Assembly: GCA_963576725.1 (NCBI GenBank)
Contig: OY755239.1
Location: 58,187,453 to 58,251,452 of the forward strand
Origin: Azorinus chamasolen
Lineage: Eukaryota > Mollusca > Bivalvia > Cardiida > Solecurtidae
Reading direction: 5' to 3'
Length of the DNA: 64,000 nt
Of the stretch, positions 30,597 through 40,368 are shown in pieces; position 1 is the first letter of the stretch, and each line of letters opens with the position of its first letter. The notes under the pieces are model-generated. The model did no database searches, had not been told where the DNA came from, and was given only the letters and a program-made list of their open reading frames with translations. The position numbers and the translations under genes were made by a program.

Positions 30597-31524
30597 TACA
30601 TCGATAATTATCTAAGTAAAATACGTGTGTATATGAGATATAGAATAAAACATATATGTATTTGGCTCAACAAAGGATTATTCAGTCATAACATAAAATC
30701 AAATTAAAAGGAATGTCAAAACTTTGATAGAAAGGGACAAAGTTGAGAGGTTGATTTCATATAGGGGCAAAAGTTGTTCAACTCTTTACATTTTTATGTT
30801 TACTCAGACACGATCAATAATTCGATTGTTTAGTTTAGAATATGTTAGATATTTTGAGGAAGGTGGTTGGTTAACGCAAAGTGAAAGTTGTGCAGAAGGT
30901 TCATAGAGAACCTGTCATCTGTTTTACAAAGCGATAATGACACTTATCTGAGTGTCATATATTCAATTGGAGTTCTAATCAACATACATTGTATCATATT
31001 CAGCTGTTTCCGCTGTCGATATAATACATTCTGATAACATGTCAATAAATGTATATTTGTACACGTCTATAAAATCGACAATATTAGCAGAGACAAATGT
31101 ACATAGCAGTCATAAGCTCCTATACATGTTTAATGCCATATGTACCAAAATACTGGGAAGATGAATTGCCACAATTTGTGTAGAGCAAATCTATTCAAAT
31201 ATGAATGATATATTATTTTTGTCAGAATTGAACAGTCGCATTGGGGTCACACGCACTTACATCCAGTTAATTATATACTTGTTAACATTTGAATATAGTA
31301 TAGGCTAATACACCTCATTTAAATGCTTGTACTTAATCATTATATAAAAGAAAAATGGCATTGATATATTATGTATATGTTTGTGCACATTAGGTGGGTA
31401 TGGGTAATTATAATACTTACATCTTCTCGTTTAAATGATACCTTGGATTGTCAAAAGCACCTTCTAAGCTGAGTCGAATCGGTGAACATTAGCTCAGAAC
31501 AATAGCAGTTAAATGTTGGACATA
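30597..31524. other. unassigned stretch with an F remnant
   Basis: GGTGGTTGGTTAACGCAAAG and GTTGTGCAGAAGGTTC at 30862-30902 are F-like. The rest is AT-rich with no gene. Confidence 0.4.
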
Positions 31525-31742
31525 TTAACCCTTTCGTCGCCAAGGTCGCAAAATGCACCACGACAAACAGTGCAGTCCCAGATCAGACGCCGCCTTTTCA
31601 AGGCGGCGTCTGGTCAGGGGCTCCACTCTTTGTCTCAAAGTCTGTTTCAATATCTGTGCTTTATTCCTTTGAAAGTTGCATTTATTTATCTCGTTTCCTT
31701 ATTTTATTGAATGATTTAACAACATTGGATTGCAGACAATGG
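31525..31742 (+). mobile_element. TTAA-C hairpin MITE, copy 3, right end lost
   Basis: TTAACCCTTTCGTCGCCAAG, stem CAGTCCCAGATCAGACGCCG with centre CCTTTTCAAGG, then the flank TGAATGATTTAACAACATTG. Similarity ends at about 31742 without a terminal TTAA. Confidence 0.82.
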
Positions 31743-33144
31743 ACATATATAACTTAAAAAATATACAAAGTAAATTAAACCAAATGGACATCATTTTATG
31801 TCCTTCGCTATATCAATCATTAGCAAAGGCATACACACATGAAGTTTGACCTAAACTTTATGCTTTGATTTACAAGTGGGCTCTAAAATCTAATTCCTTA
31901 TCGGAAATGCCTTTTAATATTAGCAAACATAATCAAATAGTGGTCGATATATTTTGTAATTTGTACATGTTTTCGCATTCCGTCTGTTATCCATAAGTGT
32001 GATACAATACATTGTACATAATGTTAAAAGCAATATACCTCTGACTGATTGTCACGATTTGTACTACTGCTAGGTTTAATGTTACGGGAGCTCTGATCAG
32101 CTAACACTAAACTTCCTGTAAACTATGTAGGTTGTAATAGGATCTGTTTCAAGTTTCAATTGGGTATGTAACTTGTAGGTGCAATGCTTATGTTACTTTC
32201 AGTAGGTAGAGTATACTTCGTCATTGATTTTGAAAACATGGAACGACTTGCTTTACTACAGCGATATTCCGCACAGTGTTTGGGTGAAACGCTATTTATT
32301 TCTTTATCTGTTGATTGCAAAAGTAATTAGACCATGCTCCCAGCCACTTTTCTTGAACATTAATAGAACTCATATTATAGTTTCCGTGTTTCGGAATGCA
32401 ATTGACAAAATTGAAAATGTTTTTATGTGTTTCCTTGCCTGTGATTAATTTCAGTTTGAACGTAATTATGATACACATGTTGAGCACTGTATGGTAGTGT
32501 TGTATGATAACAAGTACGTTGTGGCGTCCTGGTAATGCAATTTGTAGGAGATGCATTTACTTTACGTAGATAATAATTGCTTTTCTGTTTAACGTTTATT
32601 GCGCCGGTTGCAGATTAAATACACGCAGGACGGCTATTAAATGTTTTAAAGACATACCTATATGGCTTTTGTAAGTGTAATTTTGTTTCTGGGCTAATTA
32701 AATTGCTGTGCGTTTAGACATGTTTAAGTCTCACATTATTCTGTTGTACTGCGTTCTTGAGAAATTACTTGTATATTGAATACATTGTAACCATAATTTT
32801 GTATATTTGAATTAAGGAAATGCACTGTGTTGTTGGGGAGAGTCTGTTCGTATAGACTGATGTATGATTATTCTCTACCTAAGACATTTGTTTATTTTTT
32901 TCCTGTTACATAGATACCGTGTACATCCACTACTTATCACTTCTATCAGTATGTGGATATCGCTGGTATTCCAATACAAATGGCATTCTTACGCTTTGAG
33001 CGTAACAATCAGATCTTTATAACCTGGCAGTACCTCAAAGTCTATTCAACAGTTGGAAAAGTAACCCAGATTGTTTAATTATGTTAACACATTTCGTCAG
33101 CACTCGTGCTGGGTTTTTTCTATGATTAATTGGAATGTATATGG
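31743..33144. other. longest unassigned stretch, 1.4 kb
   Basis: No hairpin family, SINE or LINE recognised, and no ORF above 90 codons. Opposed frames 32224-32448 and 32296-32556 overlap each other and show no domain. It could be unique intergenic or intronic DNA. Confidence 0.4.
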
Positions 33145-33250
33145 GTGTTTTCTGCATGATATTTACTCTACATTAAGTTGCTACCTGTTGCTACAGGCTG
33201 GTATTGTTATTAATTTGAATGTCCGATTTAGAGGGGTTTGATTTACTGAC
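33145..33250. mobile_element. F3 right-half remnant
   Basis: TTTTCTGCATGATATTTAC, TACATTAAGTTGCTACCTG, GTCCGATTTAGAGGGGTTTG. Left half missing. Confidence 0.55.
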
Positions 33251-33339
33251 CAAACTACCGCAATATCGCTAACAATTGCTGTAAAACATGTAAAATGCAG
33301 CTAGATAGACACTTGTAGTTCGTATAAGATTAGGAGATA

Positions 33340-33537
33340 CAGTAAAACCTCTCTATAACGGCCACTAAATTACATTAAGTAGTTTGTGGTAAATGCAGGT
33401 GGCTGCTTAAAGCAAGGTGAAAGTAAAACAGAACGCTCCTATAGGACATTTCACCTTCACCTTGCTTTAAGCAGCCAACTGCCCTGAATACCAACTCGTT
33501 AACACAATTTAGTGGCCGTTATAGAGAGGTTTAACTG
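33340..33537. mobile_element. F1 TA-type MITE
   Basis: TA-flanked. CAGTAAAACCTCTCTATAAC mirrors GTTATAGAGAGGTTTAACTG. The right inner arm lost GAGCGTTCTGTTTTACT, so the centre is CGCTCCTATAGGACATTTC. Confidence 0.9.
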
Positions 33538-33748
33538 TATTGTATTTATTGTTGCATATTTGTAATCCACTTTTGCTTTATTTTTGTTTTGTCATACCCG
33601 TATGCGCGCTGCTGACAAACCATCCACTATCGGAGCACTTTTTGCAAAGGTGTTTACACAAAGCGCAAATTAATTTGTGTTAAACTGAACTAGTCTAGAT
33701 GCTGAAAATGCATCGCTGGTCTGGTACATGTAATACGTACATCACATA

Positions 33749-33953
33749 TAGTAGAATCCCTCTCATGCGACCACTTAATGAACAAACATACCTGTCTTTA
33801 TAAGCAGGTGGTCGCTTAATGCAGGACAAAAGTAATACAGAAAGTTCCTCTAGGAGCTTTATGCATTATTTTTGTCCTGCATTAAGCTACCACCTGCATC
33901 TAGCACCCAGAATTATACCTCTTTTAGGTGGTCGCATTAGCGGGGTTTTACTG
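33749..33953. mobile_element. F2 TA-type MITE
   Basis: Left TAGTAGAATCCCTCTCATGC, right CGCATTAGCGGGGTTTTACTG. GGTGGTCGCTTAATGCAGGA, GTTCCTCTAGGAGC, CCTGCATTAAGCTACCACC. Confidence 0.88.
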
Positions 33954-33968
33954 TATATCATATTACTC

Positions 33969-34075
33969 CTTTATTACCTTTCTGCATTACTTTTGCCCTG
34001 CATTAAGCAACCACATACTGTTTAAGATTCACGTGCCCTTCAAATGTTAGGTCGCTTAAGACAGGTTCTACAGTA
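33969..34075. mobile_element. F4 half element
   Basis: CCTTTCTGCATTACTTTTGC, CCTGCATTAAGCAACCACA, end CGCTTAAGACAGGTTCTACAG. Only the right arm is present. Confidence 0.7.
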
Positions 34076-34134
34076 AGTGAAGATTGTAACATATGGGCGT
34101 TTAAGCAGACACCATTTTCATAGCAGAATATGGC

Positions 34135-34368
34135 TTAATCATTTCCATGTTCTATGTTTATTACAAAATTCAATACCAATTGAATATTCATGGTGAAAAT
34201 AGTTATAATGAAATATGGAAGGTGGAACATTGTATCCATTTTAGAAAATATAGAATCAGATCTATGAAATCCCATTAGCAAACAGAGCAGACCTGTAGAA
34301 GCCGTCTGACCAGGGTCTACTCTGTTTGTAGATACGTGAAAACACTTTTATATGAGGGAAATGCTTAA
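34135..34368 (+). mobile_element. TTAA-B hairpin MITE
   Basis: TTAATCATTTCCATGTTCTA to GAGGGAAATGCTTAA. The left inner arm is short (GAGCAGACCTGTAGAAGCCG), the right is TCTGACCAGGGTCTACTC. Confidence 0.82.
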
Positions 34369-35184
34369 ACACTGAATGTTCTGTCTAGTCTTCTAGACTC
34401 TATCTGATACTTGATAATTACCAGCTACCCGTTTCCACTAACCTATTCTCAGATAAAACCAGTCAATAAAAAGTTTAAAGCAGGGGTATAATTTCGGTTT
34501 GCAAATTTTGATATATAGGGTAATTGAAGCCTCTGTTTGACCCAGACGTTGAACAACAGTATGCATTTTCTTTAAGTTGTGGCGCTGGTTTGTCTCTAAA
34601 GTAACGTTCATTGTCTTCAAATGAAATGGGCGATATGTTTTTTGCTTAATGTGTACGCTTGTCGCCAGATTTGTGGAAATGTGACTTGATTCTAGTTTCC
34701 TTTTATGTTCTGAGAAATGTCGGTTCATCCGTAAATACGTAGTTAATTCAAATTAATTAGATTATCAATTAGTTCATTGGGTGCACATTTTACAGGATGT
34801 GTTGAGTATAATTCCTAGTAAATATTGATTGACAGTTTGAAGTAAAGGCGAAGACAACCTGGCGTACCACATGTATGTGTTTTAAGCAACTGACCACATC
34901 AATTCTGTGCATCGTTTGTATCTTAACTCTTTTCATTTGGTACAGGGTACACATCCACTGCGAAGTTTACATTATCAAACCATTCTAACACTAATATGGT
35001 GACTACTTTTCAAAGACAGAGTCACGTGGGGATGGGATTCTAAAAGCAATTATTGCATCAGACCTTCAGATTTGATTGGGTTTGATTGCAATCAGCATAT
35101 TAAACAGACATTCAAAAACAGAATGAATTGCATATAACACTGGCGTCAGGGTAACAAAGGGAACATCCTCTCATTTGCAAACTA
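34369..35184. other. unassigned stretch
   Basis: No repeat recognised. A 96-codon minus-strand frame (34438-34728) has no recognisable domain. Confidence 0.4.
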
Positions 35185-35389
35185 CAGTAAAGTTCCGCTA
35201 ATGCGACCACCTAAAAGAGGTATAATTATGGGTGCTATGTGCAGGTGGTAGCTTAATGCAGGACAAAAGTAATGCAGAAAGCTCCTAGAGGAGCTTTCTG
35301 CATTACTTTTGTCCTGCATTAAGCAACCACCTGCTTACAAAGGCACCCATGTTTATTCATTAAGTGGTCGCATTAGCGGGGTTTTACTG
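35185..35389. mobile_element. F2 TA-type MITE, near perfect
   Basis: CAGTAAAGTTCCGCTAATGC / GCATTAGCGGGGTTTTACTG. GGTGGTAGCTTAATGCAGGA, GTAATGCAGAAAGCTCC, centre TAGAGGAGC and mirror. The right TA doubles as the left TA of the next F3 element. Confidence 0.92.
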
Positions 35390-35391
35390 TA

Positions 35392-35842
35392 CTGTAAACC
35401 CCTCTAAAGCGGATGTCTGTAAAAGATGAATTGAGATACGTTTAGGCAGGTGGCTGCTTAATAAAGGGCGAAAGGCATGCGGAAAGCTCTTAAAGGAGCT
35501 TTCTACATGACTTTCACCCTGTATTAACCCTTTGCCCAATAGCCTGTTTCTAGTTTTGAAGACATATGACCACTTAAAGCAGGTTGAAAGTAAAGCAGAA
35601 TGCGCCTTAAGGCGCATTCTGCTTTACTTTCAGCCTGCTTTAAGCTACCACCTACTAGGATATAGAAAATATTTATTATGCAATATGTTCATGACTGTAT
35701 GAATTTGAACTATTTTCTTCAGCGGAGGAATAAATCAAACACGCTAAAAGCCGCTTCTATCAGGTAAAGGGTTAAACTGCCACCTATCTCAAAGACCGAT
35801 ATTTACACTACAATAATTGTTCTGTTTAGAGGAGTTTCACTG
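35392..35842. mobile_element. F3 element split by TTAA element I
   Basis: Left CTGTAAACCCCTCTAAAGCG, AGGTGGCTGCTTAATAAAGG, GGAAAGCTCTTAAAGGAGC up to CCTGTATTAA. Resumes at 35772 with TTAAACTGCCACC and ends TTTAGAGGAGTTTCACTG before TA. Confidence 0.85.
35524..35775. mobile_element. TTAA element I with an F-like core
   Basis: TTAACCCTTTGCCCAATAGC at the left, GTAAAGGGTTAA at the right, inserted at a TTAA of the F3 host. The core is F-like: ACTTAAAGCAGGTTGAAAGT, AAAGCAGAATGCGCC, centre TTAA, GGCGCATTCTGCTTT, then AGCCTGCTTTAAGCTACCAC. This arrangement (GCAGG, hairpin, TTTAAGC..ACCACC) is otherwise seen in the TA-bounded families. Confidence 0.82.
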
Positions 35843-36191
35843 TATTCTTTCCTTTATAAGTCAATACACGACGTCGTAATTAGGTCAACTGATTGTTATT
35901 ATCCAAATATGGATCACAATGCATTTTCATCAATGAATGTATACACGATTTGTTAAAAAAAACTGATTATTTCATGCATAGATAGTTTAACCGTTCGCAT
36001 GCAGCTCTGAAAATTATGAAATTCGTTTAGCTACGTTGATAACCACACTCGATCAAGTGACTATCTCCTGTACTTTAAAGTCTAACAGGTACTCTGATAT
36101 GATAAATAATCATAAACTATCACACGATCTGCTATGACTGATCAATACAAGGGGGAAATAAATCCACATGACCTTTTTACAATATTAGATA

Positions 36192-36542
36192 GAGTAAAAC
36201 CTGTCCTAAGCGGTCATCCATTTTTTTAACATAGCAGTCTTAAAAAGCTGATCGATGCTAAGTGCAAAGTAATTCAGAAAGCTCCTACAATAAAACCTCT
36301 CTATAACGGCCACTAAATTGTGTTAATTAGTTGGTATTTAGGGCAGGGTTCTGCTTAAAGCAGGGTGAAAATAAAACAGAACGCTCCTATAGGAGCGTTC
36401 TGTTTTACTTTCACCTTGCTTTAAGCAGCCACCTGCCTTTTACACAAAATACTTGATGTAATTTAGTGGCCTTTATAGAGAGGTTTTACTGTATGTGGGT
36501 TTTCCTCTTATATTTGATGGCCGCTTATGATGGGTTCTACTA
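36192..36542. mobile_element. F4 element with an F1 copy in its centre
   Basis: GAGTAAAACCTGTCCTAAGC, AAAGTAATTCAGAAAGCTCC then TA and the F1 insert; resumes TATGTGGG and ends GCTTATGATGGGTTCTAC. The insertion lies at the TA of the host's central GCTCCTA word. Confidence 0.75.
36288..36491. mobile_element. F1 TA-type MITE (nested)
   Basis: CAATAAAACCTCTCTATAAC to AGAGAGGTTTTACTG, TA duplicated at both junctions. Centre AACGCTCCTATAGGAGCGTT. Confidence 0.92.
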
Positions 36543-36955
36543 CCATCCATAATTTCTATAACTGCCCGAGGACAGACACTTCCATGGTAATCGAGTTAAA
36601 CAGTTTCCCTTCACACCGTCTTTAGATTCATGAAGCATTCATAGATGTGTAGTTGACTTCATTATAACAGCAAGTCCCACTTGTAGGGTAGAAGTTATTA
36701 AAATTATAAGTACAATATATTTAAACAAAAGTTCACGAGTTAAATGTATACATTTCCAGAAAGAATACTCGTTTTCACATGACATGCATTAGTTAAGAAC
36801 ATGGAAATACGATCAGTGTTGTCGAAACAGTGGATCTAGCAAAATGGCTGTCAGAAAGTAAAATCGGCGTGTTGCTTCCTTTGTATGTTTTTATAGTGCA
36901 TTTACTTTATGCGACTTCATTCTTGATTAATGCCAGCCACCCACTTAACTCATTC
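36543..36955. other. unassigned stretch
   Basis: Nothing recognised. Confidence 0.4.
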
Positions 36956-37150
36956 TCAAAACAATCCTAACCCTGTTAAACGCGACCCGACTCGTATGTT
37001 ATTTGCAAACAGCATGGCTCTTGATGACACGCCAGTAAATCGGTCTCTCGTCAGGATTCAGCACTAGTCTAGATCAATTGTCTCCCAAGCCCCGAAAGTA
37101 AGCCAGCATGGTAGCAGATTAGACTTCATTTGTTCAGCAGGCTAAGGATT
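36956..37150 (-). mobile_element. TTAA-D element, degraded
   Basis: TTAACTCATTCTCAAAAC, AAACGCGACCCGACTCG, ATTTGCAAACAGCATGG, GATGACACGCCAGTAAATCG, TCTCGTCAGGATTCAG, then GATCAATTGTCTCCC. Confidence 0.5.
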
Positions 37151-37155
37151 ACTGT

Positions 37156-37403
37156 TTAACCACTTGCTCCACAAATACGCCTTTCTACATCTTTGCAAAC
37201 AGAGGAGACCCAGATCCGACGGCTCTTATAGGAGCCGTCCGATCAGGGTCAGCTCTGTTTGCATTTGAATATAGATTATGATTCTACAGTTTCTGGCATG
37301 GCCAACAATTAAACCGTGTTCATGTGCCATTATAACTGTCAGTCTAATTAACGTTTATGATGAAATTATTTCTTACATGAGTATTCATGGAGTAAGGGGT
37401 TAA
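37156..37403 (-). mobile_element. TTAA-B hairpin MITE
   Basis: TTAACCACTTGCTCCACAAA to GGAGTAAGGGGTTAA. Stem GACCCAGATCCGACGGCTC with mirror GAGCCGTCCGATCAGGGTC. The change to CCGACGG is matched by CCGTCCG on the other arm. Flank TTTCTTACATGAGTATTC. Confidence 0.9.
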
Positions 37404-37473
37404 CACATGTTAGTATGTCGTTTTATAACTAATTGTTATTTGCCACATCCGTTCTTCACCCGTTTCATTCTAG

Positions 37474-37701
37474 TTAACCCATTCCCTCATATTGACGACT
37501 TTTGACGACTCTGTAAAAGTCACTTTGTGAAACCATTGTGATAAATAGAGCATTTGCTCCTATAGGAGCAAATGCTCTATTTATCACAATGGTTTCAAGC
37601 TACAAAATTCTTAACTTTTCCTTTTCTCTATTTAATGCTCCTTTTCGGTAGGTTTATTCAAAGAGGTTGTGTGTAAAATAGCTTATGAGGTAATGGGTTA
37701 A
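37474..37701 (-). mobile_element. TTAA-A hairpin MITE, copy 8
   Basis: TTAACCCATTCCCTCATATT to GAGGTAATGGGTTAA. Perfect stem over both arms. One of the best copies, together with 17995 and 46573. Confidence 0.93.
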
Positions 37702-37770
37702 ACAGTGGAATGCAATGTTGCCATGTGGAATTTGCATTCAGATGTTCAGTAATTTAGACGTTTGTCTTCT

Positions 37771-38075
37771 GGCGGTGGTCTAGTGGTAGCGCGCTTGACT
37801 ATCAGTCCGGAGGTCCGGGGTTCAAATCCCGGTCCCTCCCGGAATGTCAGAGACGCTTTTCCGTGTCTCCCACCCGCACCTCCTCTCCACCCAGGGGTTA
37901 AAATGGGTACATGTGAGGGTCACTCGCCGGTACTGCGGCTGCATGATTGCGCCATAAGTTAGCAGTGCTCAATATTGTAGGTCAATGACTCAATGACCAG
38001 GGGAGTAAATGTACAGTCGGCTGAGCGGTCATTCGGACTGAAAGTAGACTATAACTATGTACTGTACTTTACTTG
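37771..38075 (+). mobile_element. tRNA-derived SINE
   Basis: The head (37771-37842) has an A box TGGTCTAGTGG at 37776 and a B box GGTTCAAATCC at 37819, within a T arm CCGGGGTTCAAATCCCGG. The anticodon region does not fold as a clean five-pair stem with a seven-base loop, so this is a SINE head rather than a working tRNA. The body follows: TCTCCCACCCGCACC, ACCCAGGGGTTAAAATGGG, TCAATGACTCAATGACCAGG. The 3' end near 38075 is uncertain. Such elements use LINE machinery in trans (family knowledge). Confidence 0.8.
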
Positions 38076-38410
38076 TTACAATCCAGAAATTGATTGTGTG
38101 CTTATTGCCTTTCTTTGTTCCAAGTAATAACAAGTCGCTTCATCCATTAAAGCACAGTTAATAGGAAATCGAATTATTCTGGAAGAGATGTGCAATGTAA
38201 TTCCCAGTAGATGTAGATGGCTGCTCCCTATCGCAATCACCATTACTTTATACTCGACATCCTTTATTTATCGGATTCAAACACGTCGTTGTTTTCTTGA
38301 TAAAATAACAATGTTTTTGCCAATGCATTGAATTGTAATTAGATGTCGCCGTGCGTCTTCAGCTTGTACATATTCATGAGGGAAATGTGCTCTTAGATAT
38401 AATTTCTCTG

Positions 38411-38664
38411 TTAACCCTTCGCTTGCTGAATTTTAAAATACATTTTTCCTTCTTTACCCATGCCCTGTTGTATAATTACATACGTATATCTTCACTGTGT
38501 ACAAGTATTTCGCTGTGCAATCACTGCTGTGGAGTGCACTGGTTGCACAATCAACTTGTAAATAGTGCAGACCCTGATGAGACAGCTCCTGCAGGAGCTG
38601 TCTCATCTGGGTCTTCACTATTTACATGTAGGTATATTGACGCGAATAGCAAGCGAAGGGTTAA
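38411..38664 (+). mobile_element. TTAA-J hairpin MITE, copy 3
   Basis: TTAACCCTTCGCTTGC to GCAAGCGAAGGGTTAA, a clean copy. Stem GCAGACCCTGATGAGACAGC, centre TCCTGCAGGAG, mirror CTGTCTCATCTGGGTC. The inner arms differ by CTGATG against CAGATG. Confidence 0.94.
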
Positions 38665-38673
38665 GCTATCGAC

Positions 38674-38860
38674 ACAAAGGTCCAGATAAGATGCACAAAC
38701 TAAACGTTTTCAAGAGCAACTCATTTATTTCTCCATCAAACCCTGTGTTGTGACCACTCTTTAGAGTTGTCTCGAAGAGACGATTCTAAAAAGTGGTCAC
38801 AACATAGGGTTTGGAGGAGAAATGACAATTTTAGCACTATTTATTTTACCTATTAATTAC
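38674..38860. mobile_element. E2-type hairpin MITE, right end worn
   Basis: CAAAGGTCCAGATAAGATGC. Stem CTCCATCAAACCCTGTGTTG, GACCACTCTTTAGAGTTG, centre TCTCGAAGAGACG, mirror to GGGTTTGGAGGAG, then CAATTTTAGCACTATT. Confidence 0.78.
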
Positions 38861-38879
38861 TGCGTGAATATTCATGGCC

Positions 38880-39168
38880 ATATTTGTTTGTTTGTTCATT
38901 TGTTTGAGTTGATAAGCGTCCGTTTCTGCTCACTATGGGCTAATTGGACGACCCCAGAGAGGGGGGAAGAGTACAGAGAAACCCGGGCGCGATGTCCTGC
39001 TCTTATTATCGACATACATTCTCTGGTTCTTTTAGATGCCCAGTGTAGAGCAATGATGCATCGGACCCAGGTTTATAGCCCCGTCCGAAGGACTTGGTCC
39101 GGCGGGGAATCGAACCCGGGCCCCCAGGTATTGTAGTCGAGCACACACGACCACCTCCGCCGGTCCAG
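38880..39168 (-). mobile_element. tRNA-derived SINE, reverse
   Basis: On the minus strand the head begins near 39168 (CCGGCGGAGGTGGTCG). The B box GGTTCGATTCC lies at 39106-39116 (plus strand GGAATCGAACC) within CCCGGGTTCGATTCCCCG. The body (CCCAGTGTAGAGCAATG, GCATCGGACCCAGGTTTATA, GAGAAACCCGGGCGCGATG, AGCGTCCGTTTCTGCTCAC) matches the headless copy at 24465-24680. The frame 38822-39136 reads through it and is not a gene. Confidence 0.82.
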
Positions 39169-39213
39169 ATTACATTAAGAAGGAAAAGATAGATTGTTTT
39201 AGAATAAAATCTA

Positions 39214-39370
39214 CAGTAGAACCTGTCTTTAGCGACTATTCATTTATTGAACACAGGATTGTTATAAAGCAGGTGGTTGCTTAATGCAGGTCAAACGTAA
39301 TGCCGAAAGCTCCCATTATTTGTACTTGCATCGGCCTTACATACCTATAATTAGATGCCCTGTTCTACTG
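39214..39370. mobile_element. F4 TA-type MITE, core shortened
   Basis: TA, CAGTAGAACCTGTCTTTAGC, AGGTGGTTGCTTAATGCAGG, GAAAGCTCCCATTA, right end TGTTCTACTG, TA. Confidence 0.78.
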
Positions 39371-39389
39371 TATATCTTTCAAAGGGATT

Positions 39390-39492
39390 AAACTGGGTAG
39401 ACTCTGATCAGAACCTCTAATAGCAACTGTTTGATCAAAATCTACTTTGTTTTTGAAGCTGTCACACATCGTCTATATGGGGAAAGGATTAC
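39390..39492. mobile_element. TTAA-B remnant
   Basis: GGGTAGACTCTGATCAGAAC, TGTTTGATCAAAATCTAC, TTTGTTTTTGAAG, TATATGGGGAAAGGATTA. Confidence 0.45.
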
Positions 39493-39552
39493 TCAGAGAC
39501 AGAGGTGGGAGTTTGGTGCGGTGTGATCTCAAATCGCATTATTTCAGACATA

Positions 39553-39722
39553 CAGTAGAAGTCATTGAAGGTTGCAGTTTAAGACACGGGTAGTGTCATG
39601 CAGGGTAATGGTCATACAGAAAGCTCCTCTCGGAACTTGTTTGCATGACTTACACACAGCAGTAATCAGCCGCTTTCCTAAACACTTCTCTATTCTTCAT
39701 TACATCGAGGATTTACTCTATA
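39553..39722. mobile_element. F-type remnant
   Basis: CAGTAGAAGTCATTGAAGG, ATGCAGGGTAATGGTCATAC, AGAAAGCTCCTCTCGGAAC, AATCAGCCGCTTTCC, GAGGATTTACT. Confidence 0.5.
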
Positions 39723-40139
39723 CATGTATATTGTATAATTATCGTAAACGTTCAACTTAAAATACAGAGAGCACACATCCGTATAACCTTTATAATTTTT
39801 ATATATCATATTCCCATGTTAAACATTATTTTTATAATATAATGCACCATTGCCGTTTATGATGATGCATACTATTGAAAACTTCCGATGCATTATATCT
39901 CAAGTGACTACTCAGATTTCCATAAACGGTATTTAAATAGGAATGTCTATCGATAAATCAAGCATTAGCCTTTTAATGTGAGTGTTGGCACGATTCCTAA
40001 GAATATGAGCTAGAGGTGAACTTAGGTTCTTTTTTTTCTTCTTTTTTTGCAATTACCTTAATTACCCTAAATGTCCGCACAGTTAAACATAGCAAAAAAT
40101 GCAGGTCCAGATCAAACGGCTCCCGAAGAGTCCACACTC
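39723..40139. other. unassigned stretch with a B trace
   Basis: AT-rich. The end (40085-40139, TAGCAAAAAATGCAGGTCC, AGATCAAACGGCTCC) is a B hairpin fragment. Confidence 0.4.
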
Positions 40140-40368
40140 TTAACCCTTTCCCTCATATTGACGACTTTTGACGACTCTGTAAACGACACTTTGTGAAACC
40201 ATTGTGATAAATAAAGCATTTGCTCCTATAGGAGCAAATGCTCTATTTGTCACAATGGTTTCAAACTACAGAATTCTAAAATTTTCCTTTTCTCTTATTA
40301 ATGCTCCTTTTCGGTAGATTAATTCAAAGAGGCTGTATCTAAAAATAGCCTATGAGGTAATGGGTTAA
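40140..40368 (-). mobile_element. TTAA-A hairpin MITE, copy 9
   Basis: TTAACCCTTTCCCTCATATT to GAGGTAATGGGTTAA. The left end has the B-like CCCTTTCCC in place of CCCATTCCC, while the rest is A. Confidence 0.92.

Noticed and set aside
35384..35617. 77-codon minus-strand frame
   Set aside because: Lies wholly across an F3 element and element I.
37771..37842. Functional tRNA gene
   Set aside because: A and B boxes are good, but the anticodon arm does not fold properly, the acceptor pairing is weak, and a SINE body follows at once.
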